From assembly GCA_965653565.1 (NCBI GenBank), contig CBFHAI010000011.1:1-64000 (forward strand): a DNA stretch of 64,000 bases, in the 5' to 3' direction. Of this stretch, positions 34,390-42,585 are shown in pieces. A program made the position numbers and the translations under genes. This stretch comes from JALCLA01 sp965653565 (GTDB taxonomy: Bacteria > Pseudomonadota > Gammaproteobacteria > Xanthomonadales > Xanthomonadaceae). How positions within the stretch are numbered: position 1 is the first letter of the stretch; each line of letters starts with the position of its first letter. The notes below the pieces were generated by a model, which had not been told where the DNA came from, made no database searches, and was given only the letters and a program-made list of their open reading frames with translations.

Positions 34390-34794
34390 ATGTCGACTGC
34401 AAAGAAACTGCAATCTTCCGGTAACAAAACTGCGCGCCGAAAATCCGCGATCAAGGCCGGCGACGAAAAATCCGTGACGAAAGCAAAGAAAGCCGCCAAA
34501 AAGAAGGCAATTCCGTTGCCGAAACCGGTCAAACCGGCCTCTGTCGAAAAGCCGGACGACGCGGCGAACGGCGCGAAGAAATCCAAACTGCTGCGCGATT
34601 CCTACCGCATGCCGAAATCCGATTTCGAACTGCTGCGCAGCCTCAAAGCGCGCGCCCGCGAATTCGGACTGGACACGCGCAAGAGCGAATTGATTCGCGC
34701 CGGCCTGCACTGCCTGGAAAATCTTTCGGATTCGAAATTGAAGGCCGCGCTCGCAACCTTGTCGGTAGAGCCTGCGAAAGCTGCGCAAAGCTGA
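34390..34794 (+). CDS. Lys-rich protein with helix pair resembling ribbon-helix-helix
   Basis: 134 residues from ATG 34390. Residues 1-75 are very rich in Lys/Ala (KSVTKAKKAAKKKAIPLPK), like bacterial histone H1-like tails. Residues 82-125 form a compact segment, YRMPKSDFELLRSLKARARE followed by GLDTRKSELIRAGL, which resembles the strand-helix-helix of RHH DNA-binding proteins. It could be a nucleoid-associated protein or small regulator. It converges on the RES-domain gene with 23 bp between stops. I do not recognise a named family. Confidence 0.7.
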   Translation: MSTAKKLQSSGNKTARRKSAIKAGDEKSVTKAKKAAKKKAIPLPKPVKPASVEKPDDAANGAKKSKLLRDSYRMPKSDFELLRSLKARAREFGLDTRKSELIRAGLHCLENLSDSKLKAALATLSVEPAKAAQS

Positions 34795-34817
34795 CGCGCT
34801 TCGCCGAACGCGATCGC

Positions 34818-35336
34818 TCAGCGTCGCGCGCGCGTCAGTCGCGGGTCGAAACGGAACGCGGCGTCGCAGCAGTGCTCACGCCACTGTGCCCAGCGCGGAT
34901 GCGCCGGATTGACGAGTGCATTCATCTCGCCGCCGACCAGCGCCGACGGCACCAGCAGCACGACGGAGGCCTGCGACTCGAGCCAGTGCCGGCCGAGCGC
35001 CTGGGTGAAGGCGCGCCGCTGTTTCCAACGCGGCGACAGGTGCTCGGCATCGAGGCAGATGACGTCGGTCCGGCCGGTGGCGATCTCCGCCCAGGCCAGG
35101 CGATGCCGCTTGTCCGCATCGGAGCGCTCCAGATGTGCCAGCGCTTCCAGCGCGGCCAGCGCCGCGGTAGTCGAGGCGTAGATCATCGAATCTTCGGCGC
35201 GCGACCACCGGCCCGGCCCGCTGCCCGGTTCCCAACATTCGCGGCTCTTCGACACTCGCCATAACCGAAGCGCGCCGGGTTTCGCTCGGATCGCGGCGCG
35301 CTTCCAGGTTTGCGCAACTTCCTGAGCGGGAGGCAT
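34818..35336 (-). CDS. RES-domain protein, probable NAD+ phosphorylase
   Basis: 172 residues. The RES fold is seen in LWRVSK (R27), RWSRAEDSMIYASTTAALAALEALAHL (given as MIYASTTAALAALEALAHL, Y53 and E64) and VVLLVPSALVGGEMNALVNP (S131). The conserved Arg, Glu and Ser that name the family are kept. RES toxins break down NAD+ with phosphate and are normally neutralised by an Xre/DUF2384 antitoxin encoded just upstream. Here the upstream neighbour on this strand is an SDR and the convergent neighbour is a Lys-rich protein; no antitoxin is recognisable. It might be a non-toxic relative or have a remote antitoxin. Confidence 0.8.
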   Translation of the reverse strand: MPPAQEVAQTWKRAAIRAKPGALRLWRVSKSRECWEPGSGPGRWSRAEDSMIYASTTAALAALEALAHLERSDADKRHRLAWAEIATGRTDVICLDAEHLSPRWKQRRAFTQALGRHWLESQASVVLLVPSALVGGEMNALVNPAHPRWAQWREHCCDAAFRFDPRLTRARR

Positions 35337-35363
35337 CGGCGGACCGATCCGATCGCCGCAAAA

Positions 35364-36212
35364 TCAGGCCGCGTGCCCGTTTCCGTGACGCATTTCCTTA
35401 TCGCCACGCACACGCTTGCGATCTTCCGGCGGCACGTCTTCGTAGAATCTTTCGTTCTTCGCCGCCTGCAGGCTTTCGGGCATCAAACGACGCGCGGCCA
35501 TCGCGGCCTTGTTGATGCCGCCGGCCACCACGACGCGTTCCTTTTCCATGAAGGCCTTGTAGCCGATCTTCGCCACGTCCTGCGGCGCCATCAGATTGGC
35601 CTGCTGGAAGGCGCGCGTGTTTTCCATGTCGGCCTTGGCGAAGAAATCGGTATCGGTGGGTCCCGGACACAACGCCGTCGCCGTGACGCCGGTGTCTTCC
35701 AGTTCGGTCGCCAACGCCTCGCTCCAGGAAAGCACGAACGCTTTGCTGGCGTGATAAACGGCCAGATTCGGGCCCGGCTCGAAGCCGGCGACCGACGCGG
35801 TGGTAAGCACGCCGCCGCGTCCGCGCTGCACCATCGCCGGCAGCAAACCGGAAGTCAGGCGCAGCACGGCTTCGATATTCACCTGCACGATCGCAAGATG
35901 CGTATCGAGCGGAATTTCCCAGAATCGGCCGCGTTGTCCGAGGCCGGCATTGTTGACGAGGATATCGACGGTGCTGTCTTCCAGACGGCGCAGCAGATCG
36001 TCGATGGCGCCGGCGTCCTGCAGATCGCAGGCGATCACGTCGACGTCTACGCCATGTTTGCTGCGCAGCTCCTGCGCAACGCTTTCCAGTTCCGCCTGCA
36101 CCGGCGCCACCAGGATCAGCGGATGGCCGTGCGCTGCGAACTCGTGCGCCAGGTGCAATCCGATGCCGCTGGTGGCGCCGGTGATCAGGGCTGTATGTCC
36201 GGTGGTTGTCAT
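35364..36212 (-). CDS. Short-chain dehydrogenase/reductase (SDR)
   Basis: 282 residues from ATG 36212 with AAGGAG upstream; a GTG one codon before is too close to it. Classical SDR motifs: cofactor-binding TGATSGIG (about 12-19), NNAGLG and YHASKAF with catalytic Tyr/Lys. The substrate is unknown. The C-terminus has an extended charged tail (VPPEDRKRVRGDKEMRHGNGH). It stands alone, 28 bp upstream of the RES gene on the same strand, so the two may share transcription. Confidence 0.85.
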   Translation of the reverse strand: MTTTGHTALITGATSGIGLHLAHEFAAHGHPLILVAPVQAELESVAQELRSKHGVDVDVIACDLQDAGAIDDLLRRLEDSTVDILVNNAGLGQRGRFWEIPLDTHLAIVQVNIEAVLRLTSGLLPAMVQRGRGGVLTTASVAGFEPGPNLAVYHASKAFVLSWSEALATELEDTGVTATALCPGPTDTDFFAKADMENTRAFQQANLMAPQDVAKIGYKAFMEKERVVVAGGINKAAMAARRLMPESLQAAKNERFYEDVPPEDRKRVRGDKEMRHGNGHAA

Positions 36213-36421
36213 CACAAACTCCTTGTGTCGATCGGGATGGGCGATCGGGCCTTCGCGCCTTGTCGGCAGACCTGCGTCTGCGCAGAGCGTGTTGAAGCAC
36301 GCGGTGTGCCATGGGGGTAGTTTGGATCGGTCGCGTGCGCGCTGGCGGACTGAGCCTTGGGCTTCGCCATCGGGGCGGCAGAATTACGCGGCAGTGAAAT
36401 ATGTACGTTGGTTTTTCTTGA

Positions 36422-36490
36422 GCGGGAATCGGGAGTCGGGAATCGGGAGAGAGCCGCGGCCCGCTTCTATTCCTGATTCCCGATTCCCGC
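36422..36490. repeat. GGGAATCGGGA-type fold-back repeat
   Basis: The left arm (36422-36448) carries GGGAATCGGGAGTCGGGAA units; the right arm (36471-36490) carries the inverse, TGATTCCCGATTCCCG. A 22-bp non-repeated middle separates them. It ends just before the stop of the BON-domain gene. It belongs to the same family as 21-45, 42484-42568 and 61005-61078. Confidence 0.8.
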
Positions 36491-36501
36491 GCCAGCACCA
36501 A

Positions 36502-37071
36502 TCAATGCTCAGCCGACCGCCGCACCGTCAACCGATTGGCCACATCACGAACACCGGCGCAACTCGCGATCAAATCTTCGGCGCGATATTTCATCGCGCG
36601 CTCGTCGACGAGGCCGGTCATGGTGACGATGCCATCGGTGCATTCGATCGAGATATCGGTGGCATCGATCGCGGGGTCGCTGGTCAGGCATTCGTTGATG
36701 TCTTCCTTCAACCGCGCATCGGATCGCCGATAAGCCTTCGGCCCGCGTCCACGATGATCGCCGGGCTCGAAGTCGTAATCGGCACTGCCGCCCGGCCCGG
36801 TGCGCCCGCCCATGCCGTAGTCGCTGCCATAACCAAGCGTGGGCTCCGCGGACGCCGCACGTTCGCCGGGAAACGGATCCGACGGCGAATCGCGATCCCA
36901 GTCCCCTTCGCGCCGCCCGATCGCCCGCTCGCCGGTGCCGGTCGGATAGCCCTTGTGATTGGCATGCAGATAACCGCCACCGGATTGCGAAAAGTCATCG
37001 CCATACGGCGGCCCGCGCCGCCGATCGTCTTCACGCGTGGTGTCGGAAAGAGGAGGTTTGCGATCGGGCAT
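36502..37071 (-). CDS. BON-domain protein with long Gly/Arg-rich N-terminus
   Basis: 189 residues from ATG 37071, preceded by CAGGAG; an upstream open stretch was excluded because it lacks a ribosome site. Residues 1-115 are polar and low complexity (DDRRRGPPYGDD, GGGYLHANHKGY, GYGSDYGMGGRTGPGG), likely disordered. A BON domain at about 120-187 contains EDINECLTSDP, ISIECTDGIVTMTGLV and AGVRDVANRLTV. BON domains bind phospholipid or other proteins at the cell envelope. No signal peptide, so it is probably cytoplasmic; similar SWFGD/BON stress proteins are common in this order. Confidence 0.83.
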   Translation of the reverse strand: MPDRKPPLSDTTREDDRRRGPPYGDDFSQSGGGYLHANHKGYPTGTGERAIGRREGDWDRDSPSDPFPGERAASAEPTLGYGSDYGMGGRTGPGGSADYDFEPGDHRGRGPKAYRRSDARLKEDINECLTSDPAIDATDISIECTDGIVTMTGLVDERAMKYRAEDLIASCAGVRDVANRLTVRRSAEH

Positions 37072-37210
37072 GACACGCTCCTGCGGGGGTTTCCCGAAGC
37101 GAGCAATCGACGTGCCAGGCGTGCCTTCAGCATGCCTTCGCGCCCGAAGATTTTCACACCGATTCGCAGAATTCCGCGCTTGGTGGAGCTGCGATCGGCA
37201 ACGCAACTCA

Positions 37211-37241
37211 AAAAAAGGGCCGGCGAACCGGCCCTCGTTTT
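37211..37241. terminator. Terminator between BON gene and secreted basic protein gene
   Basis: GGGCCGG (37217-37223) and CCGGCCC (37228-37234) enclose a CGAA tetraloop. AAAAAAA precedes it and CGTTTT follows. It lies downstream of the stop at 37259 on the minus strand and should end transcription of that gene. Confidence 0.8.
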
Positions 37242-37258
37242 CGCGGAATGCGGGCTGG

Positions 37259-37786
37259 TTACCAGCCAGTGCGCCCGTAGATTTCGATATTCACCGGACG
37301 CGTGCCGCGACGGCCGCGTCGATCGTCGCGATAACCATCGTCATAGCGATCGTCGAAGCGCGCGCTCGCCATGTTGTAGTCGTCGTCGTAACGATGATCG
37401 CTGTAGCGATCGCGGTCACCGCGTCGACCGCGTTCGCCGCGGCGTTCGCTGTCGCCCTGCACCGCCACGCTGACCACGCAGCGGCGACCGCCGCTCACGT
37501 CGATCCAGCCGGTCTGTTCGCCGCGGCGCAGCGATTCGTTGACGCGAACCTGATCGCGTTCACCGTTGGCATAAGTGAGCCACACGCGCTCGATCTCGGC
37601 CGGGCCGTTGGCCGACCGCAGCTTCACCGCCGACAGACGATTGCGGCACGACACCGGCACCACATCGATATCGCCTTCACGATGCGCCAGCGTGCTCACA
37701 CCCAGCAGACGGGCGCGCTCCTGCGCCAGCGTCGGCGCGCTTGCAAAAGTCGCAGCTACAGCAAGGGCAAGTAGGATCTTTTTCAT
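37259..37786 (-). CDS. Secreted protein with charged Arg/Asp/Tyr-rich C-terminus
   Basis: 175 residues. Signal peptide ends ASAPTLAQ. The domain at about 25-110 resembles DUF2541-type secreted proteins (IDVVPVSCRNRLSAVKLRSA, IERVWLTYANGERDQVRV, WIDVSGGRRCVVSVAV), with two Cys that could pair. Residues 110-175 are rich in Arg, Asp and Tyr (DDRYDDGYRDDRRGRRG), likely disordered. No enzyme motif. It is followed by a good terminator, so it is monocistronic. Confidence 0.75.
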   Translation of the reverse strand: MKKILLALAVAATFASAPTLAQERARLLGVSTLAHREGDIDVVPVSCRNRLSAVKLRSANGPAEIERVWLTYANGERDQVRVNESLRRGEQTGWIDVSGGRRCVVSVAVQGDSERRGERGRRGDRDRYSDHRYDDDYNMASARFDDRYDDGYRDDRRGRRGTRPVNIEIYGRTGW

Positions 37787-38056
37787 GGTCTGGTCCTCGA
37801 ATCATGAGACATGCCGGACTGCCCACGGACGGACGGCCGACACGGATCACATTGGAGGTTTGCGACTGAAGCGGCCTGCAACCTGCGGCCTTCACGTCCG
37901 TGTGCGACGGCTGCGATTCAAGTACCTGACGCGTTGCAGAAAATCCGGAAGCGGATGCGCCGGCCAGAGATTCGCGCACGCTTGTGGCCGGATCGACAAC
38001 GCCGATCCGCACACCGCGATGACCCTTCCGAGGACTCTTTCGCAACGATCAGAAAC

Positions 38057-38083
38057 CAGGGAACCCGCCAAAAGGCGGGCTCC
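38057..38083 (-). terminator. Hairpin downstream of the metalloprotease gene
   Basis: CCCGCC and GGCGGG arms with an AAAA loop, extended by GGA/TCC pairs, start about 26 nt past the stop at 38109 on the minus strand. No clear U run follows, so termination is tentative. The rest of the 37787-38108 gap holds nothing I can support. Confidence 0.5.
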
Positions 38084-38108
38084 TGTCAGGTGCGATTGGA
38101 GGTGCGGC

Positions 38109-40493
38109 TTACTGCTCGAACCCGTTCGCGAAAACCCGAACGCCGAGGATGCTGAGCGTGAAGTTCGCGGCCGCCGTCAGTGCTCCATCGCTCGCCGTGA
38201 TCTGCACCGGATGCGCGCCAACATCAGCTTGCAGCGGGGTGCCGGTGATTTCGCCGGTGGTGGGATTGAGGGTGAGCGAGAGCGGCAGGCCCGTGGCGCT
38301 GTAGGTGAGCGGGTCGAGTTCCGGGTCGGTGAACCCGGTGGCGATCGAGAAACCGGCGGCCGCGCCGACCGGCAGCGAGCGGTCGGGGAGCGTGCCGGCG
38401 AGCGGTGCGTCGTTGCTGCCGTTGACGGTGATATCGACGCTCGCCGGTGCGCTGACCAGCACGCCGTCGAGCGCGACGAAGGTGAACGCATCGGGCCCGG
38501 AGTAATTGGCCGCGGGCCGGTAGACGAAGGCGCCGAATGCACCGCTGAGCGTGCCGTGCGAGGGGCTGCTGACGATGGCGAAGGACAGCCGGTCGCTGTT
38601 TGGATCGGAGCCGTCCAGGTCGATGTCGAGCGCGGTGTCTTCGTTGGCTACCAGCGCTTGCGCATTGGCGGTGGGCGCGTTGCCGGTGGTGCCGACGTCG
38701 ATCGTCGCCGTATCGCTGGCGGTGTGCGCGCCGCCGACGCCCGTGTTGCCGTTGTCGTCGATCGTCACGCTCAACGTGACGTCGCTGCTGTCGCCGGCGT
38801 TGGATAGAAACTTGACCGCGCCGCGCGCCACGTACGGCAGCAGCAGGCTGCGCGGCGCAGTGGCCGTGGCATCGTTGCTGAGCGAGCCGCTGGTCGTCAC
38901 GCCGGCGGCGGCGTCGAGCAGGATGCTGCCGGCCGAGATCTGGAAACGCAGCGACAACGGCGAATCCCCGGCGTCGGGATCGCCGAACCAGACTTCGGCG
39001 AGCATCGAAGGTTGATCGACCACCGCAGCGAACGTCGCGGCGGCATCCACGTAGGGCACCTCGTTGGGAGCGACGAGCACCGGCCAACCGATGTCGCGCA
39101 TCGACGGCAAGGTCAGGTCGCCCTGGAAGGTCCGCACACCGTACAGACCCTGATCCATCAGCGATATTGGCGACAGCGATGTCGAGAAATGCGAAGACGC
39201 CCGCGAATCCGGCACATCAGTCGGCGCGTACATCCGCACCATCCCGTCGGTGGTGCCGGCGCGATCGTTGGCGTCGTATCCGATACTGAGCGCGGCACCG
39301 GGGTTGGCGCGCAGCAACGAGCCGGCGTCCTGGCTGATGCCCAGCGTCGGAATCAGCAGCGTCGGTTCCGTGCCGCCCATTGGCGGCAGGCCGGTGGAGA
39401 TATTGTTCGCGACCAGCGCCGCGATCGCGCCGGCGGCCTGGGCCGCCAGTCCTTTGGCCGCGAAGGTGCAATCGTTGCGATCGAACAGCGCGATGCGGCC
39501 GGCCAGCGCGGCCTGATTCACCAGCGGCTGGCAGCCGTCACCGATGGGGTCGACGCCATCGTCCACCGCGACCACCAGGTCGTGGATGGTTCCGACCAGC
39601 GGCGGCCGCGGTCCGAGCGTGAGGCCTTTGCGGAACTCGATCTCGCTCACTGGTGCCGGCGGGTGCAGCATGCCGGTCGGTTTCGGGTCGAGCCAGCCCT
39701 GCGCCGCCGCGTTGACGTGCTCGCCGGTCCAGACCGTGAAAGGCTCGTTCCTGGCCGAATCGTAACGCCGCTGATCGCCATTGCCCAACAGATCCATGTC
39801 GATCCACAGGGTGCCGGCCGATCCGACGGTGAGGTCGGCCAGGAACAGGGTCCAGACGTCCGGATAAGTAAAACCGAGATCGCTTTCGGCAAACGCGCCA
39901 GTCTCTATATCGGTGAGCAGATAGAAGCCCAGGCCGTGGGCGATCTCGTGCATCACCAGCGACATCAACGGGGTTTTATTCGCCGGCACCGGCACCGCCG
40001 TGGTGGTTTCGTACGACCAGCCGGCGCGGCCGTCGCAACCGTTGTCGATCTCGGGATTGATCTCCAGCAGGATGTCGTAATCCTGGAACGCCGCGTTGTC
40101 TGGCGAGGTGTCAGCAGCGATGAGGGCATTGGCATGGGCTGAGGTGAGGTAATACTCGTACGGTTCGACCACCATCGTTCGGAAGGCGATCGCGGTGCCG
40201 AACGTCAGGACGGCGCTGGTCGTGTTGCAACTCCCGCTCTCGAAGTCGACCAGGATGTGGATCGGCACGGCACTGTCGAGCCGCGCACCCCAGTAGTTCG
40301 CCGCGGCCTGGATCAGGTTGAGGCGCTGCGCACCGAGCGTGGTACCCGGGTTCGACGCCAGCGGCGCCATCGGCGTCGGGTCGTTGAGCCCTTCGCCCGG
40401 CTCGTCGCCGTTGACGATCACGAAAGTGGCGGCCGACGCGCAGGCCGAAACCAAACCAAAGCACGACCCGAGCAACAGGGTGGCCGTTTTCAT
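38109..40493 (-). CDS. Secreted zinc metalloprotease with PA insert, cadherin-like repeats and C-terminal FANGFEQ
   Basis: 794 residues from ATG 40493, preceded by AGGGGG. Signal peptide ends CASAA. The zinc site HEIAHGLGF is near residue 190 in SLVMHEIAHGLGFYLLT, the HExxHxxGF form of metzincin-like proteases. A protease-associated (PA) domain, GRIALFDRNDCTFAAKGLAA, is inserted at about 300-370, splitting the catalytic region. Then come a VCBS/cadherin-like repeat (about 590-690, ANEDTALDIDLDGSDPNSD) and a putative-Ig domain (about 700-785, LPLSLTLNPTTGEITGTP). The C-terminus is GVRVFANGFEQ. It is presumably a secreted or surface peptidase. Substrate is unknown. Confidence 0.85.
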   Translation of the reverse strand: MKTATLLLGSCFGLVSACASAATFVIVNGDEPGEGLNDPTPMAPLASNPGTTLGAQRLNLIQAAANYWGARLDSAVPIHILVDFESGSCNTTSAVLTFGTAIAFRTMVVEPYEYYLTSAHANALIAADTSPDNAAFQDYDILLEINPEIDNGCDGRAGWSYETTTAVPVPANKTPLMSLVMHEIAHGLGFYLLTDIETGAFAESDLGFTYPDVWTLFLADLTVGSAGTLWIDMDLLGNGDQRRYDSARNEPFTVWTGEHVNAAAQGWLDPKPTGMLHPPAPVSEIEFRKGLTLGPRPPLVGTIHDLVVAVDDGVDPIGDGCQPLVNQAALAGRIALFDRNDCTFAAKGLAAQAAGAIAALVANNISTGLPPMGGTEPTLLIPTLGISQDAGSLLRANPGAALSIGYDANDRAGTTDGMVRMYAPTDVPDSRASSHFSTSLSPISLMDQGLYGVRTFQGDLTLPSMRDIGWPVLVAPNEVPYVDAAATFAAVVDQPSMLAEVWFGDPDAGDSPLSLRFQISAGSILLDAAAGVTTSGSLSNDATATAPRSLLLPYVARGAVKFLSNAGDSSDVTLSVTIDDNGNTGVGGAHTASDTATIDVGTTGNAPTANAQALVANEDTALDIDLDGSDPNSDRLSFAIVSSPSHGTLSGAFGAFVYRPAANYSGPDAFTFVALDGVLVSAPASVDITVNGSNDAPLAGTLPDRSLPVGAAAGFSIATGFTDPELDPLTYSATGLPLSLTLNPTTGEITGTPLQADVGAHPVQITASDGALTAAANFTLSILGVRVFANGFEQ

Positions 40494-40644
40494 CTCTAAC
40501 CCCCTGGCGGCCTGGTGGCCTGGACCGATGTGCTTTTGAGTATGCGCCCATTTTCGTCGAGTTCGCTTGGGGGCTGCAGAATGGCGCGCGTTTCGTGCTA
40601 TCGGAATCTTCAACCGGCAACGCGGCCGCGACGGCAGGCGCAAC

Positions 40645-42003
40645 TCACCGATAGGCCGAAACAATCCCGAGCGTCGCTGCCATCACCAGCAGCCAGCCCA
40701 TGCCGAGCTTGAACCGCAACAGCGCCACCGCGGCGAATAGCGCGATCGCGAAGGCGGTGGGCTGGAAGGTGGACGCGCGCGGCAAATCGACCGATAGCGG
40801 GCCGTAGTTCCACGTCTGGGTTTCGCCGAACACCACGTGCAGGCCGAACCACACGGCAAGGTTCAGGATCACGCCGACGACGGCAGCGGTGACGCTGGAG
40901 AGCGCGGCGTGCAGTCGCGCGCTGCGACGCAGGGCTTCCACATAAGGCGCGCCGACGAAGATGAAGAGAAAGCTCGGCACGAACGTGACCCATGACGTAA
41001 GGGCGGCGCCGAGCACGGCGGCCTGCATCGGATCCAGCGTTCCCGGATGTCGGTAGCCGGCGACGAAGCCGACGAATTGCAGCACCAGGATCAGCGGGCC
41101 GGGCGTGGTTTCCGCGAGCGCGAGTCCATCCACCATCTCGCCGGCGTGCAACCAACCGAAGTCTTCGACCGCGCGTTGCGCCACGTAAGCGAGCACCGCG
41201 TAGGCGCCGCCGAAGGTCACCACGGCACTCTTGCTGAAGAACCACCCCTGCTCGGTGAGCACGTGGTCCGGTCCCAACCACGCCACGCAGGCGAACACCG
41301 GTGCCAGCCAGAGCGTCGTGATCAGCAAGCCGCGAACCAGTGCGATGCGAGGCGAAGGCGGCGTGTGCGGCGCCAGATTGCGCGACAGCAGGCGGTCCAC
41401 GACGTAGCGGTCGTCGTCCGCGGTTTGCGCGGTCGGCGGTGCGGGCAAGCGGCCGGGAAACAGACGATGGGCGAGCAACCCGATCGCCGCGGCAGCGAGC
41501 ACCACGAGCGGAAACGGCACGTCGAACAGCGCGATCGCAAGGAACGCGGCAAGCGCAATGCCGAACTGGAAACGCCGCTGCAACGCGCGGCGTCCGATGC
41601 GGATCACCGCCTCGACCACGATCGCGAACACCGCGGCCTTGAGCCCGAAAAACACCGCGCCGAGCAATGGCGTCTCGCCGTACAGCACGTACACGGTGCT
41701 CAGCAGGCCGAGCACGATGGCGCCGGGCAATACGAACAACAGCCCGGCAATCACGCCGCCCAAGGTCCGATGCAACAACCAGCCGATGTACACCGCGAGC
41801 TGTTGCGCTTCAGGCCCGGGCAGCAGCATGCAGTAGTTGAGTGCGTGCAGGAATCGTCCGTCGGAAATCCAGCGACGCTTTTCCACCAGTTCGCGATGCA
41901 TCAGCGCGATCTGTCCCGCCGGCCCGCCGAACCCCAGCAGGCCGATCTTCGCCCACACCTTCAACGCGGTGCGAAGCGAGACCTCGGGCGTGTCGTCAGC
42001 CAT
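40645..42003 (-). CDS. chrA: Chromate transporter ChrA, long two-domain type
   Basis: 452 residues with two homologous CHR domains, each starting with a GFGG/TFGG motif: LGFGGPAGQIALMHRELVEK and, at about 260, VTFGGAYAVLAYVAQRAVED. About ten to twelve hydrophobic segments. ChrA exports chromate using the proton gradient and so gives resistance. No ChrB or other resistance gene is nearby, so it may act alone or transport a different oxyanion. No regulator was found beside it. Confidence 0.9.
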   Translation of the reverse strand: MADDTPEVSLRTALKVWAKIGLLGFGGPAGQIALMHRELVEKRRWISDGRFLHALNYCMLLPGPEAQQLAVYIGWLLHRTLGGVIAGLLFVLPGAIVLGLLSTVYVLYGETPLLGAVFFGLKAAVFAIVVEAVIRIGRRALQRRFQFGIALAAFLAIALFDVPFPLVVLAAAAIGLLAHRLFPGRLPAPPTAQTADDDRYVVDRLLSRNLAPHTPPSPRIALVRGLLITTLWLAPVFACVAWLGPDHVLTEQGWFFSKSAVVTFGGAYAVLAYVAQRAVEDFGWLHAGEMVDGLALAETTPGPLILVLQFVGFVAGYRHPGTLDPMQAAVLGAALTSWVTFVPSFLFIFVGAPYVEALRRSARLHAALSSVTAAVVGVILNLAVWFGLHVVFGETQTWNYGPLSVDLPRASTFQPTAFAIALFAAVALLRFKLGMGWLLVMAATLGIVSAYR

Positions 42004-42204
42004 CAGGGCTTGTCCGGTTGCTGGAAGGCGGCGCGTCGGTCGCCTGCCGCAGAGCGGTCGGCTCCGGCAAACTCAGCGACGAGTGCGGTCGCCGAGGACG
42101 TACATCGGCTGTCGCGCATGCTCGAATTCGCGCCCACGCATGGCAAAGCCCCGTATGCGACCGCCCTGACGCCAGGATCGGGCAGTGGCTGTCGAACTCG
42201 CATA

Positions 42205-42231
42205 AAAAAGCCCCCGGATTTCGCCGGAGGC
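42205..42231 (-). terminator. Terminator downstream of tRNA-Leu
   Basis: On the minus strand, GCCTCCGG and CCGGGGGC arms flank a six-nt loop and run into TTTTTTATG. It lies 107 nt past the tRNA 3' end. The remaining sequence from 42004 to 42337 shows no gene I can support. Confidence 0.75.
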
Positions 42232-42337
42232 CACTATCGCATTTCGGTCGGGCGACCGATGAATCCATTCGGACGTCGCGCCGTCGCGACGGATTTCCCG
42301 TCGCTGGCGAACGCCGCCGCACTGCTCAACACAACGC

Positions 42338-42423
42338 TGGTACCGGTGATAGGACTCGAACCTACACGTCATCGCTGACAGCGGATTTTGAGTCCGCCGC
42401 GTCTACCATTCCGCCACACCGGC
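42338..42423 (-). tRNA. tRNA-Leu (CAA)
   Basis: 86 nt with encoded CCA. Acceptor stem GCCGGTG pairs with CACCGGT. The anticodon loop is CTCAAAA, giving anticodon CAA for UUG codons. The long variable arm (about 13 nt) is the class II form expected for Leu, and the T-arm is GGTTCGAGTCC. Confidence 0.95.
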
Positions 42424-42483
42424 ACGGGGTTGCGAGGGCGCGAAGTATACGCGAATGGGGGCGTGGTGCCAGCGCTTTGGGAG

Positions 42484-42568
42484 CTGGGAATCGGGAATGG
42501 GGAATCGGGAGAAACGCCGGCAACCCGCGAGCTTTGCTCTTCTCCCGACTCCCTACTCCCGATTCCTG
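42484..42568. repeat. GGGAATCGGGA-type fold-back repeat
   Basis: The left arm GGGAATCGGGAATGGGG (about 42486-42512) faces a right arm CCCGACTCCCTACTCCCG (about 42543-42560) across about 28 bp. It occupies the gap between tRNA-Leu and the M48 peptidase gene. It is the most complete copy of this family in the window. Confidence 0.82.
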
Positions 42569-42585
42569 CTCTTGAAGCCGCGCGA

